From assembly GCF_022374895.2 (NCBI RefSeq), contig NZ_CP092423.2:1736001-1800000 (forward strand): a DNA stretch of 64,000 nucleotides, read 5' to 3'. The notes below the pieces were generated by a model. That model searched no databases, had not been told where the DNA came from, and was given only the letters and a program-made list of their open reading frames with translations. The stretch is from Mycobacterium lentiflavum (GTDB lineage: Bacteria > Actinomycetota > Actinomycetes > Mycobacteriales > Mycobacteriaceae). The position numbers and the translations under genes were made by a program. Below, piece by piece: positions 44,493 to 52,828 of the stretch (its first letter is position 1; every line of letters begins with the position of its first letter).

Positions 44493-45317
44493 TCACGCGA
44501 AGTTCACGTCCTTCGTGACGGCTTTCCACTCTTCGATCGACGCCGACATCGCAGCGATCTTGTCGCGTATCGCCTTCAGAACGTCGCGGCCCAGCAGCAG
44601 CCGCAACGGTGGTTCGTCAAGCGTGGTGACCATCAGCACCGCCTCGGCCACCTTGCGTGGGTCGCCGGGCAGATGGTCGGCGAACTGCTTGATCAGGTCC
44701 TTGCGTGCGGCCACGTCGGCGTAATCGGCGATCGGGCTGCCCGATTCCTTCATCGACCGGGTGGCCCAGTCGGTCCGGAAGGCGCCCGGCTCGATGGCGG
44801 TCACCTTGATGCCCAGCGGCCGTACCTCGGTGGCCAGCGCTTCGGTTACCGCCTCGAGCGCGAACTTGGTCGAGGAGTAGTAGGCGTTGGGCGGGTTGGC
44901 CACCAGGCCGGTCATCGACGAGATGTTGATGATGTGGCCGCTGCCGCGGGCACGCATGGCGGGAAGTACCGCCTTGATCATGTCAACGGCGCCGAAGTAG
45001 TTGACGTCGAACAACTTTCGGACCTCGGCGTCCTCACCCTCTTCGACCGAGGACAGATACCCGTGACCGGCGTTGTTGACCAGGACGTCGATCCCGCCGA
45101 ACGCCTCGTCGGCCGCAGCCACTGCGGCGGCGATCTGGGCGGCATCGGTCACATCGAGCGCGACAGCGGCGGCCCGGTCCCCGAATTCGTCGGCCAGATC
45201 CTGCACCGCCTCGGCCCGCCGCGCGGTCACCACCACGCTGTGACCGGCTTCCAGTGCTGCGCGGGCGATCTCACGTCCGAAGCCGGTGGAGCAACCGGTG
45301 ATCAGCCAGCGCGCCAT
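44493..45317 (-). CDS. short-chain dehydrogenase/reductase
   Basis: A 274-residue classical SDR: the cofactor loop LITGCSTGFG (TGxxxGxG), NNAGHGYL, the catalytic Ser in INISSMTG and YSSTK as the YxxxK pair. The arginines after the glycine loop (VTARR) favour NADP(H). Last gene of a four-gene minus-strand operon; the upstream DUF1214 gene stops 1 bp before its start (TGA-G-ATG). Substrate unknown. It resembles the SDR that I recall accompanying a sulfotransferase and a DUF1214 protein at Rv3529c-Rv3531c. Confidence 0.88.
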   Translation of the reverse strand: MARWLITGCSTGFGREIARAALEAGHSVVVTARRAEAVQDLADEFGDRAAAVALDVTDAAQIAAAVAAADEAFGGIDVLVNNAGHGYLSSVEEGEDAEVRKLFDVNYFGAVDMIKAVLPAMRARGSGHIINISSMTGLVANPPNAYYSSTKFALEAVTEALATEVRPLGIKVTAIEPGAFRTDWATRSMKESGSPIADYADVAARKDLIKQFADHLPGDPRKVAEAVLMVTTLDEPPLRLLLGRDVLKAIRDKIAAMSASIEEWKAVTKDVNFA

Positions 45318-45318
45318 C

Positions 45319-46563
45319 TCAGGCCGTCCCTTCCGGCAGGCGGCGCAGATACGCCTCGCGCCGCTCGGCCAGCGCGGCGGCCCGCTCTTGGGCGGTCACC
45401 CGCGGCAAGTGCGGCACCTCGGCGTCGAGCCGGTCCAGCTTGATCACTCGTCCGCGAGCGCCGAGGTCTTCGCGGGGGCCCGTCTCGCCGAATTCCGCCA
45501 TGCGCAGGGTCAGGATGGCCTCGCGCAGGCCGTCGGAGTCGATCCAGTTCGCGACGCCGGGATCGACCGGCGAGATCACGTAGGTGTAGGTGCCGTCTTC
45601 GCCTGCAATCGATTGCGCCTTGTTGAGGCTGCCGGTGCGGTCGACGATATCGAGTGTGGTGCCCCAGATATTGCTCAGTGGCACGGTGAAGTATTCGGCA
45701 CCCCCGTCGTGCACGTCGACCACGAACGCCTCGTCGGGCTCGAGTTCGAAACGGCCCATCACGTACACCTGGTTGCGCATCGCGCCGACCTTGTCCGCCG
45801 ACCAGGCCAGGTTGAAATGGTTGGCCGGCATCTTGTACACGCCATGGCTGAGCTTGCCGGTGAAGTTGGCGAAATATTCCATCATCGCCGCGGTCGCCTC
45901 GGCCTGTTCGTCGAGCGTGCGCGCCGGAGTTGCCGGGGAGCCGCCAAGTCGTTGCACCTCAATGTAATTGGGGTCGTCGCGGCCCCAGTCCAGCAGCACA
46001 TCGCGGATGTAGAACTCGTGAGCTTCCGGGGAGGTCTGCACATGGTTTCCCCGCCCGTTGGCCGGGTCGGCGTCCACGGTGATGGTGTAGCCGCCGTCGG
46101 AGTCGACCTCCATGGTGCGACCGTTGAGCACGTTGACGGTGCCCATGTTGGCGTCCCACAGGGTGAAGTAGTTCTCGGTCATGCGGTGCTCGCCGACGCG
46201 CCCGCGGATCTCGTAACGCTCGTCGCCCGAGATCGGGATCACCCGATACACAGTGTCGGGATTGTCGATGCCCCAGCGTGATCCGGGTATACGGCGGCCC
46301 TCAACCGGGTGCGCCAGCCGGGTGATGCAGCTGACCTTGGGCCGCAGCTTGTCCTGATTGGACGACCACATCGCCGCCGAGAACATCACCTCGGCGAACG
46401 AATCGTCGAACCGCTCGCGCATCGCATCCGACGCGTTGGCCCGCCCCAGCCAGGTCTCGGCCACCGTTCGATAGGCGGCCTTGACCGTCGGGTGCTCGAT
46501 CAGGTCGAGGGCGGCCAGCTCCTGTTCGCGCTGGGATGCGGTCGAGACTGGATCGTCAGGCAT
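45319..46563 (-). CDS. DUF1214 domain protein
   Basis: A 414-residue protein of the DUF1254/DUF1214 group. ATG 46563 is preceded by GGAGGAA and is preferred to the longer frame from 46713. The C-terminal half carries the DUF1214 beta-sandwich (TENYFTLWDANMG, GGYTITVDADPA). No signal peptide or membrane helix is visible, and no catalytic residues can be named. Its start overlaps the end of the sulfotransferase gene by 8 bp, so both are translated from one message. Function unknown. Confidence 0.82.
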   Translation of the reverse strand: MPDDPVSTASQREQELAALDLIEHPTVKAAYRTVAETWLGRANASDAMRERFDDSFAEVMFSAAMWSSNQDKLRPKVSCITRLAHPVEGRRIPGSRWGIDNPDTVYRVIPISGDERYEIRGRVGEHRMTENYFTLWDANMGTVNVLNGRTMEVDSDGGYTITVDADPANGRGNHVQTSPEAHEFYIRDVLLDWGRDDPNYIEVQRLGGSPATPARTLDEQAEATAAMMEYFANFTGKLSHGVYKMPANHFNLAWSADKVGAMRNQVYVMGRFELEPDEAFVVDVHDGGAEYFTVPLSNIWGTTLDIVDRTGSLNKAQSIAGEDGTYTYVISPVDPGVANWIDSDGLREAILTLRMAEFGETGPREDLGARGRVIKLDRLDAEVPHLPRVTAQERAAALAERREAYLRRLPEGTA

Positions 46564-47746
46564 GTGCAGTTCCTCCGATATGCTGTCCAAAACGCTTGTT
46601 GTACAAAGTGAATCGTTCATCGACCTGCTCGGGAAGCAAGCCGTATTTCTCCAGCCCGTAGGGCGGGCGGGCGGCCTCGCGGGGGCGCTCGACCAGCCAG
46701 CGCCGCATCGCATCCTCGGCGGCAGCGGTGAGCGGCAGGCCGACGGCGTCGTAGACGCGGGCCACCTGTCCGATCGGATCGGCCACCGCGTCGTCGAATC
46801 CGATATCGGTCACCACGGCGGCATCGTCGGTCCAGCCGGCGCGGGTCGACATGGCCCGATCGTTGGTCCAGCCCATCCGCTGCAGCCACTGCGCGCCCAC
46901 CCGATGTACATCGACGGTGTCGGCGTGCATCGCGTGCAGAGTGGCGTTGAGGCTGGCGCCGGACGCGATCGTGGTGCGCGGGTCGCGGTGCATGTGCACG
47001 ATGTGCAGATCGGGGAACCGCGCGCGCAGTAGGTCCAGATACCCAAGGTGCGCGGGCGATTTCAGCACCCAGCGCTGCGGGGGTCGGTGCCGCCCCACCT
47101 GACGTTGCCGCTTCTGCCATTGGACGAATTGCAGCATGCGGTGCAGGTAGTCGTAGGCGGGGGAGAAGTCCTGTTCGTCGAGCCAGGACCGGTAACGCGG
47201 AAGGTGTGCACCGGATTCGGGCACGTGGGACAAAAACGCGTCGGCCAAAAAGACGATCTCTTCTTCGGCCTCGCGTGCGTACATCGGGTGGATCGCGAAC
47301 AGATCCGGCGCCAGTTCGCGGGATTTCGCTTCGCGCGCTTCGCTGATCGCGATGCGGGGATCGTCGGCGGCGCCGAAACCATAGTCGAGCCGCGGCGCGA
47401 CCTCGACAACCTCCCAGCCGTAGGCGCAGACGAAACGCGGGTCGGCGGCCAGCAGTCGCTGCAACAGGGTGGTGCCGCTGCGCATCATTCCGACGACGAC
47501 GATCGGCGCGGCGACCTGCTCGTCGAGGATCTCCGGGTGCCGGCGGATCCACTCCTGGGTCCGAAGCCGCATGCGCAGGCTGTGCACGATGCCGGAGCGC
47601 AGGATGTGCACACCGATGGCATTGAGGTCGGCGCCCGCATAATCGTCCAGCAGCACCCGCAGCGGCCCCTCGAATTCGCCTGGGCCCCAATCGGTTAGCG
47701 TCTCTTTGCGCTGCGCGTCGGCCAGCACGGCCGCGACGTCAAACAC
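46556..47746 (-). CDS. sulfotransferase family protein
   Basis: A 396-residue PAPS-dependent sulfotransferase-like protein. The 5'-phosphosulfate loop is VVVGMMRSGTTLLQRLL (about residues 80-96), and the 3'-phosphate loop is in VHMHRDPRTTIASGAS; VLKSPAHLGYLDLLRARFPD lies between. GTG 47746 is the first acceptable start after the upstream stop at 47752; the open frame to 47818 lies inside the upstream gene. Mycobacterial members sulfate lipids or sterol-like molecules, but acceptors are mostly unknown. The start lies 5 bp after the SnoaL-like gene. Confidence 0.85.
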   Translation of the reverse strand: MFDVAAVLADAQRKETLTDWGPGEFEGPLRVLLDDYAGADLNAIGVHILRSGIVHSLRMRLRTQEWIRRHPEILDEQVAAPIVVVGMMRSGTTLLQRLLAADPRFVCAYGWEVVEVAPRLDYGFGAADDPRIAISEAREAKSRELAPDLFAIHPMYAREAEEEIVFLADAFLSHVPESGAHLPRYRSWLDEQDFSPAYDYLHRMLQFVQWQKRQRQVGRHRPPQRWVLKSPAHLGYLDLLRARFPDLHIVHMHRDPRTTIASGASLNATLHAMHADTVDVHRVGAQWLQRMGWTNDRAMSTRAGWTDDAAVVTDIGFDDAVADPIGQVARVYDAVGLPLTAAAEDAMRRWLVERPREAARPPYGLEKYGLLPEQVDERFTLYNKRFGQHIGGTAHA

Positions 47747-47751
47747 GCGTT

Positions 47752-48195
47752 TCAGAACTTCAGGTGCTGGCTGACGTCGCCGACCTGGTCGACGAACATG
47801 ACGCGGCTGTCGAACCACCAGGCTCCGTCCACCCGGTGGAAGGTGTCCTTGTAGTGGCCGGTGACGATCACCTGCAGCGGAAGCTCGGGGGTGGCCTGCG
47901 TGACGCAGTAGTAGGACGTGCTGCGTGCGGTGCCCGCGGCCTCGTCGATGTGAAGCTGCACATTGCTGGTGTTGTGTTTGGTCTTCGGGGTGCCGTCCTC
48001 GTAGATCCGGGTGGCCATGTCGTACATCTGGCGCACCCGGGCGGACCCCTCGAACACCGTCTCCGGCGGGCCGTCTTCCATGCCGCAGATGCGGCCATGC
48101 GCGAAAAGCCCGGCCACCCCGTCCAGGTCGCCGCCGTCGAGGAGCTCGGCGTACGTGTAGATCAGGTTGGTGATTTCGCGTCCGCTGTCACTCAT
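47752..48195 (-). CDS. SnoaL/NTF2-like protein
   Basis: A 147-residue cone-shaped NTF2-fold protein (ITNLIYTYAELLDGGDLDGVAGLFAHGRI, YYCVTQATPELPLQVIVTGHYKDTFHRVDGAWWF). SnoaL-type members are isomerases, hydratases or hydroxylase partners in polyketide and steroid metabolism. ATG 48195 fixes the typical N-terminus. It is the first gene of the four-gene minus-strand operon, divergent from an SDR across 61 bp. Confidence 0.85.
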   Translation of the reverse strand: MSDSGREITNLIYTYAELLDGGDLDGVAGLFAHGRICGMEDGPPETVFEGSARVRQMYDMATRIYEDGTPKTKHNTSNVQLHIDEAAGTARSTSYYCVTQATPELPLQVIVTGHYKDTFHRVDGAWWFDSRVMFVDQVGDVSQHLKF

Positions 48196-48256
48196 GCAGA
48201 CCATGTTGGCAGAACTGACCCAAGTTACATAGAACCGCCCATTACTCTTAATCGCC

Positions 48257-49147
48257 GTGACATTACCTTGGACGCCGAGCCGACTCGGCAACTTGACCGG
48301 CAAGCGAGTCATCGTGACGGGGGCAACCAACGGCGTCGGCCTGGGCACCGCGCAGGCGCTGACCAAAGCCGGTGCCCATGTGATCCTGGCCGTGCGCAAC
48401 ACCGACCTGGGCACGCAGCGCGCCGCGGAGATGGGCGGCTCGACGTCGGTGATCAAGCTCGATCTCGCGGACCTGTCCTCGGTGCGGGCCTTTTCCGATC
48501 AGGTCGACGGGGACATCGACATCCTGATCAACAACGCCGGCACGCTCTGCGACCAGCGCAAGGAGACCGTCGACGGCTTCGAGATGACGCTGGGCACCAA
48601 CCTGCTCGGGCCGTTCGCGTTGACCAATCTGCTGCTGCCCCGGGTGCGTTCGCAGATCATCAACGTCGGCTCCGATGCGCACAAGTCGGCGACGCTGCGC
48701 CTCGACGACATGCACCTGCGTCGCAACAAGTGGACGCGGCTGGGCTCCTATGCCATGTCCAAGCTCGGCGTCATGCTGTGGGGGCTTGAGCTGGATCGCC
48801 GGCTGCGCGCGGCCGCCTCGCCGATCGTCACGCAGCTGACTCATCCCGGATGGGTGGCCTCGAACCTGTCGAACATCTCGGACGCGCCGTTGATGTCGTT
48901 GGTGCAAAAGGGCGTCACGGTCGTGGCCGACCGGTTCGCCAACGACATCGCCGAAGGCGCGGCCACCACGTTGTACTGCATCAGCGAGCCGGTGCCGCCG
49001 GGCAGCTTCGTCGGTGTCAGCGGCAGGCTCGGGCTGCGCGGCGAGCCGGCGCTGATCGGCCGCACACCGCTGGCGTCAAACTACGACGTTGCCGCCCGCC
49101 TGGTGGCTTTCGCCGAAGAACAGACGGGCACCACGCTGCCGCTATAG
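48257..49147 (+). CDS. short-chain dehydrogenase (retinol-dehydrogenase-like)
   Basis: A 296-residue SDR: VTGATNGVGLG, NNAGTL, INVGSDAH (Ser) and YAMSK (YxxxK). The extended substrate region (THPGWVASNL) resembles the retinol-dehydrogenase/WW-oxidoreductase group common in mycobacteria. TACTCT at 48242-48247 lies 9 bp before the GTG, so a leaderless transcript is likely. Its job may relate to the divergent SnoaL-sulfotransferase operon, but this is inference from position. Confidence 0.85.
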   Translation: MTLPWTPSRLGNLTGKRVIVTGATNGVGLGTAQALTKAGAHVILAVRNTDLGTQRAAEMGGSTSVIKLDLADLSSVRAFSDQVDGDIDILINNAGTLCDQRKETVDGFEMTLGTNLLGPFALTNLLLPRVRSQIINVGSDAHKSATLRLDDMHLRRNKWTRLGSYAMSKLGVMLWGLELDRRLRAAASPIVTQLTHPGWVASNLSNISDAPLMSLVQKGVTVVADRFANDIAEGAATTLYCISEPVPPGSFVGVSGRLGLRGEPALIGRTPLASNYDVAARLVAFAEEQTGTTLPL

Positions 49148-49155
49148 CGGCCTGT

Positions 49156-49662
49156 TCAGACGTGCGGTAGCCAGCCGGACCCGTGCGTCGACAGCACGAA
49201 GCCATGGCCTTCGGGGTCTTTGCACGCGGTGGTGCCCGCGTTGTCGACGCCGCAGATCACGCCGTCCACAGTGATCGAATGCAGCGGCGGCAGCGTCCTG
49301 ACTCCGTTGGGCGCACCCCCGGAGGGCGCGATTTGTTGTAGACCTGTCCGGGTTCCTATCCAGTTTGTGCGGACAGAACCCTTGGACGTCGGTGCGGCAG
49401 CGGGGATTCCGGGGAGATTGTTTCCCGTGCACTGCGCCTGTCCCGATTGGAAGTTGCAGTTGACGCCGTCAGGGGTAACGAAAAATACTTGCGCCGCAGG
49501 TATTCCGGGGGTGGAGGCGTCTAGTTCGTAGTCTGCGACGTTGACCGGTGCATAGCTCGCGACATCAGGGAAAGCCGGCGGATCGGCGTGGGCTGTACAG
49601 GCGCCGAGCACCGCGGTGATCGCCGGTGCCGCCAGTGCTGCTGCGAACGCCTTGGTGATCAT
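49156..49662 (-). CDS. secreted mycobacterial protein of unknown function
   Basis: A 168-residue exported protein. The signal peptide (residues 1-26, ending CTAHA before DPPAFPD) fits signal peptidase I; an LGAC sequence inside it could also be read as a weak lipobox. The mature part has four cysteines in two pairs (NCNFQSGQAQC and ICGVDNAGTTAC), likely disulfides, and ends GFVLSTHGSGWLPHV. I recognise this as a mycobacterial family without known function. It is convergent with the SDR gene and downstream of a decayed gene on the same strand. Confidence 0.75.
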   Translation of the reverse strand: MITKAFAAALAAPAITAVLGACTAHADPPAFPDVASYAPVNVADYELDASTPGIPAAQVFFVTPDGVNCNFQSGQAQCTGNNLPGIPAAAPTSKGSVRTNWIGTRTGLQQIAPSGGAPNGVRTLPPLHSITVDGVICGVDNAGTTACKDPEGHGFVLSTHGSGWLPHV

Positions 49663-49719
49663 GTATGTCCTAGCGAGAGTTGCGGTCTATCTATTACTTC
49701 GCACCTTCGGGCGCGACGA

Positions 49720-49895
49720 TCATGGCCCCGGATTGACCAGAACCTGTTGCACGTTGTACGGGACATTGCGCTGGGTGTTCCATTGGCTGACGAAGATATT
49801 CAGACTGTCTAGGGTCGAGCCGGGCATGATGTAGCCTCGCCGCCGGCATGCGCAATCAGCATGGGGATGTTGATGGACTGCAGCTGCTTTGTCAT
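49720..49895 (-). pseudogene. decayed gene remnant with frameshift
   Basis: On the minus strand, ATG 49895 follows a strong GGGGAGG site and reads MTKQLQSINIPMLIAHAGGE, then hits a stop after 29 codons. A second frame continues GYIMPGSTLDSLNIFVSQWN and further protein-like sequence to a stop at 49720. The change of frame is near 49828-49840. The first segment resembles the N-termini of large mycobacterial hydrolase-like proteins as I recall them, so this may be an internally deleted and frameshifted gene. It occupies most of the 287-bp gap between flanking genes. Confidence 0.5.
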
Positions 49896-49949
49896 GGCCA
49901 TCCTCCCCTGCTGGAGATGTTAGGGCCGCAGGCAGGTACGTTGCCGGTC

Positions 49950-50771
49950 ATGGGTGAACTCGACAACTCGGTCGCCGTCATCACCGGTGCGGCACGCGGT
50001 CAGGGACGCAGCCACGCGGTGGCGCTCGCCGAACAGGGCGCCGACATCATCGCCGTGGACATCTGCGCCGATATCGACGCGATTCCCTATCCGTTGGGGA
50101 CCAAAGCGGATCTCGAAGAAAGCGCGCGCCTCGTCGAAGCCGCGGGCCGCAAGGCGGTGCCCGTCGTCGCCGATGTCCGCGACCTGTCGCAGTTGCAGGC
50201 CGGGGTGCAGACCGCGATCAACGAACTCGGCGAGGTCGACATCGTCATCGCCAACGCCGGGGTGGTGGCGATCGGTGACACCGAAATCCGTAACGAGCCG
50301 GTGTTCAACTCGATCGTCGACACCAACCTCAAGGGGGTCTGGCACACGCTGCTGGCGACGGTGCCGTCGATCATTCGCGGGGGCAAGGGCGGATCGATCG
50401 TGATGGTCAGCTCGTCGCAGGGCCTGACCGGCCGGGGCGGCGACGGCACCGCGGCGATGTTCGCCTACGCGGCGTCCAAGCACGGCGTGGTGGGGTTGAT
50501 GCGGTCGGCCGCCAATGCCTATGCGCCGCACAAGATTCGAGTAAATTCGATCCATCCGGCCGGAGTCATGACCCCGATGATCCTCAACGACTTCGTGGTG
50601 AACCGGATGCTGGAGAATCCGAACCCAGCCGTGGCGCAGATGCTGCTGCCCGACGTGCCGCTGGTCGAGCCGCAAGACGTGACCGAGGCCGTGCTGTGGC
50701 TGGTCGGTCCCCGCGCGCGCTACATAACCGGCGTATCGATACCCGTCGACGCCGGACACATCGTGATGTAG
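49950..50771 (+). CDS. mycofactocin-type SDR oxidoreductase
   Basis: A 273-residue SDR with the features of the mycofactocin-dependent subgroup: ITGAARGQGRSHAVALAEQGADIIAVDIC, a long insertion after the second strand (YPLGTKADLEESARLVEAAGR), the catalytic Ser in VMVSSSQG, and YAASK. These enzymes hold NAD(H) tightly and pass electrons to mycofactocin instead of exchanging it. No mycofactocin synthesis genes are in this window. ATG 49950 is preferred over 49848 because it begins just before the first strand. Confidence 0.87.
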   Translation: MGELDNSVAVITGAARGQGRSHAVALAEQGADIIAVDICADIDAIPYPLGTKADLEESARLVEAAGRKAVPVVADVRDLSQLQAGVQTAINELGEVDIVIANAGVVAIGDTEIRNEPVFNSIVDTNLKGVWHTLLATVPSIIRGGKGGSIVMVSSSQGLTGRGGDGTAAMFAYAASKHGVVGLMRSAANAYAPHKIRVNSIHPAGVMTPMILNDFVVNRMLENPNPAVAQMLLPDVPLVEPQDVTEAVLWLVGPRARYITGVSIPVDAGHIVM

Positions 50772-50777
50772 CTGCGG

Positions 50778-50972
50778 CTAGCCGCGTACGACCTTGCCGG
50801 CCTTGATGCAGGACGCGCAGACGTTGAGGCGTTGCTTGTTGCCACCCGGACGCGCCACGACGTGCACGGTCTGGACGTTCGGGTCCCAGCGCCGGCTGGT
50901 GCGCCGGTGGGAGTGCGACACCGACTTGCCGAAGCCGGGGCCTTTCCCGCAGATTTCGCACACAGCGGCCAT
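50778..50972 (-). CDS. rpmB: 50S ribosomal protein L28
   Basis: A 64-residue bL28 of the zinc-binding (C+) type, with CEICGKGPGFG and CASCIKAGKVVRG supplying the four cysteines, and SHSHRRTSRRWDPNVQ. Mycobacteria also have cysteine-free copies elsewhere that replace C+ forms under zinc starvation; this locus is the zinc form. It is divergent from the FakA-like gene across 180 bp in which I see no other gene. Confidence 0.95.
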   Translation of the reverse strand: MAAVCEICGKGPGFGKSVSHSHRRTSRRWDPNVQTVHVVARPGGNKQRLNVCASCIKAGKVVRG

Positions 50973-51152
50973 CGTTCAAGCTCCTCAAATGTTCGGGGAT
51001 CCGGCACGGATAGATCGCGCCGCGACAGCCCAGGATACCGACTGTGGTGGGCAACCACCAAAACGATCCACAACGACGGTCGGCTTGCCCCTGAGCGTGT
51101 CGCCGCGGCTGGCTAGGCTCAGTAGGCCGGTCGGTGGAGGAGGTGGGTCACA

Positions 51153-52826
51153 GTGGGCAGTTCGGATCGTCTGCTCGACGCACCGGCGCTGCGGGACTGG
51201 GCGCACACCGCCGTCAGCGACCTGATCACTCACATCGACGAGATCAACCGGCTGAACGTCTTCCCGGTCGCCGACTCCGACACCGGCGCAAACATGCTGT
51301 TCACGATGCGTTCCGCGCTGGCCGAGGCCAGCGCCGGGGTCGGCGCCGACGGCGGCCCGGGATGCGTCGCCCGGGTCGCATCCGCCCTGTCCGCGGGTGC
51401 GCTCAACGGCGCGCGCGGCAACTCCGGGGTGATCCTGTCGCAGATCCTGCGCGGTATCGCCGACGTCACCGCCACCGCGGCCGCGGACCGCGGCGGTGAA
51501 CTGCCGCACCTGGACGCGGTGTTGCTCGGGGCGGCGTTGCAGCGCGGCGTCGAGTTGGTGATCACCTCGATGGGCGGCCAGGAAGTCCCGGGAACCATCG
51601 TCTCGGTGCTGCGGGCGGCCGCCGACGCCGTCGAGAAGCGCGCGAACGAGGGGCTGGCCGCGGCGATCACCGCGGCCGGCGACGCCGCCGTCGTCGCGCT
51701 GGAAAAAACCCCTGAGCAGCTGGATGTGCTGGCCGACGCCGGTGCCGTGGACGCCGGGGGGCGGGGCCTGCTGGTTCTGCTGGATGCGCTGCGCTCGACG
51801 GTCGGCGGCCAGCCGCCCGCCCGCACGGTCTATCAGCTCGCACCGCGCAAGCAGCAGGTGGCCGTTACCCCCGAACGGCCGACACCGCAGTTCGAGGTGA
51901 TGTATCGGCTGGACGGAAGCAGTCCGCCGGCGGCCAACGCGCTGCGGGACCGGCTGATGAAACTGGGTGATTCCGTGGCCATCGCCGCCGCGCCGTTCAC
52001 CAACCAGGCCAGCTACTCGGTGCACGTGCATACCGACGACGCCGGCGCGGCCGTGGAAGCCGGACTAGTGGCCGGACGGCTGAGCCGGATCATGATTTCG
52101 TCGCTGAGCTCCGGGGCCGTCGGGCTGCCCGTGGGCAGCTGGACCAAGGAACGAGCCGTGCTGGCGGTCGTCGACGGTGACGGCGCCGCCGAGCTGTTCG
52201 CGGGCGAGGGCGCCCACGTGCTGCAGCCCGCTGCGGACGCGGGCGACCCGGTCACCGGTATCAGCGCTCACCAGCTGATGCGGGCCGTGGTCGACACCGG
52301 CGCCGCGCAGGTGATGGTGCTGCCCAACGGTTACGTGGCCGCCGAGGAGCTGGTCGCCGGCTGCACCGCGGCCATCGGCTGGGGCATCGACGTGGTGCCG
52401 ATACCGACGGGGTCGATGGTGCAGGGGCTGGCCGCGCTGGCCGTGCACGAAACGGATCGGCAGGCGGTCGACGACGGCTACACGATGGCGCGTGCCGCCG
52501 GCGGCGCCCGGTGCGGGTCGGTGCGTGTCGCCACCGAGAGCGCGCTGACCTGGGCGGGCCGCTGTCAGCCCGGCGACGGGCTGGGCATCGCCGGCGACGA
52601 GGTGTTGATTGTGGCCGCCGACGCGCCGGGGGCGGCGATCGGCCTGCTCGATCTCCTGTTGGCGTCCGGCGGCGACCTGGTGACCGTGCTGGTCGGTGCC
52701 GGCATCGACGACGATTCGGTGACGTCCGTCTTGCAAGAGCACGTCCACGACCACCATCCGGGCACCGAGTTGGTGACCTACCGCACCGGCCATCGCGGCG
52801 ACGCCCTGCTGATCGGCGTCGAGTAA
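51153..52826 (+). CDS. DAK2/FakA-like kinase
   Basis: A 557-residue protein with the FakA architecture: an N-terminal DAK2 (DhaL-like) ATP domain with VFPVADSDTGANM (Mg-binding aspartates) and GARGNSGVILSQIL, a middle domain, and a C-terminal DegV-like partner domain (GDEVLIVAADAP and after). FakA phosphorylates fatty acids bound to FakB. As I recall, the gene is split into two annotated frames in H37Rv (Rv2975c/Rv2974c); here it is one uninterrupted frame. It lies 2 bp before recG. No FakB gene is adjacent. Confidence 0.88.
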   Translation: MGSSDRLLDAPALRDWAHTAVSDLITHIDEINRLNVFPVADSDTGANMLFTMRSALAEASAGVGADGGPGCVARVASALSAGALNGARGNSGVILSQILRGIADVTATAAADRGGELPHLDAVLLGAALQRGVELVITSMGGQEVPGTIVSVLRAAADAVEKRANEGLAAAITAAGDAAVVALEKTPEQLDVLADAGAVDAGGRGLLVLLDALRSTVGGQPPARTVYQLAPRKQQVAVTPERPTPQFEVMYRLDGSSPPAANALRDRLMKLGDSVAIAAAPFTNQASYSVHVHTDDAGAAVEAGLVAGRLSRIMISSLSSGAVGLPVGSWTKERAVLAVVDGDGAAELFAGEGAHVLQPAADAGDPVTGISAHQLMRAVVDTGAAQVMVLPNGYVAAEELVAGCTAAIGWGIDVVPIPTGSMVQGLAALAVHETDRQAVDDGYTMARAAGGARCGSVRVATESALTWAGRCQPGDGLGIAGDEVLIVAADAPGAAIGLLDLLLASGGDLVTVLVGAGIDDDSVTSVLQEHVHDHHPGTELVTYRTGHRGDALLIGVE

Positions 52827-52828
52827 TC

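Noticed and set aside
48196..48256. GTTACATAGAAC as a possible KstR (steroid regulator) site between the SnoaL and SDR genes
   Set aside because: The half-sites are in the wrong order compared with the KstR consensus as I remember it, and the symmetry is only three bases. Insufficient for a regulatory claim.
49616..49834. 72-codon plus-strand frame with a hydrophobic segment
   Set aside because: It is antisense to the secreted protein's signal peptide and the decayed gene; the hydrophobic run mirrors the signal peptide codons.
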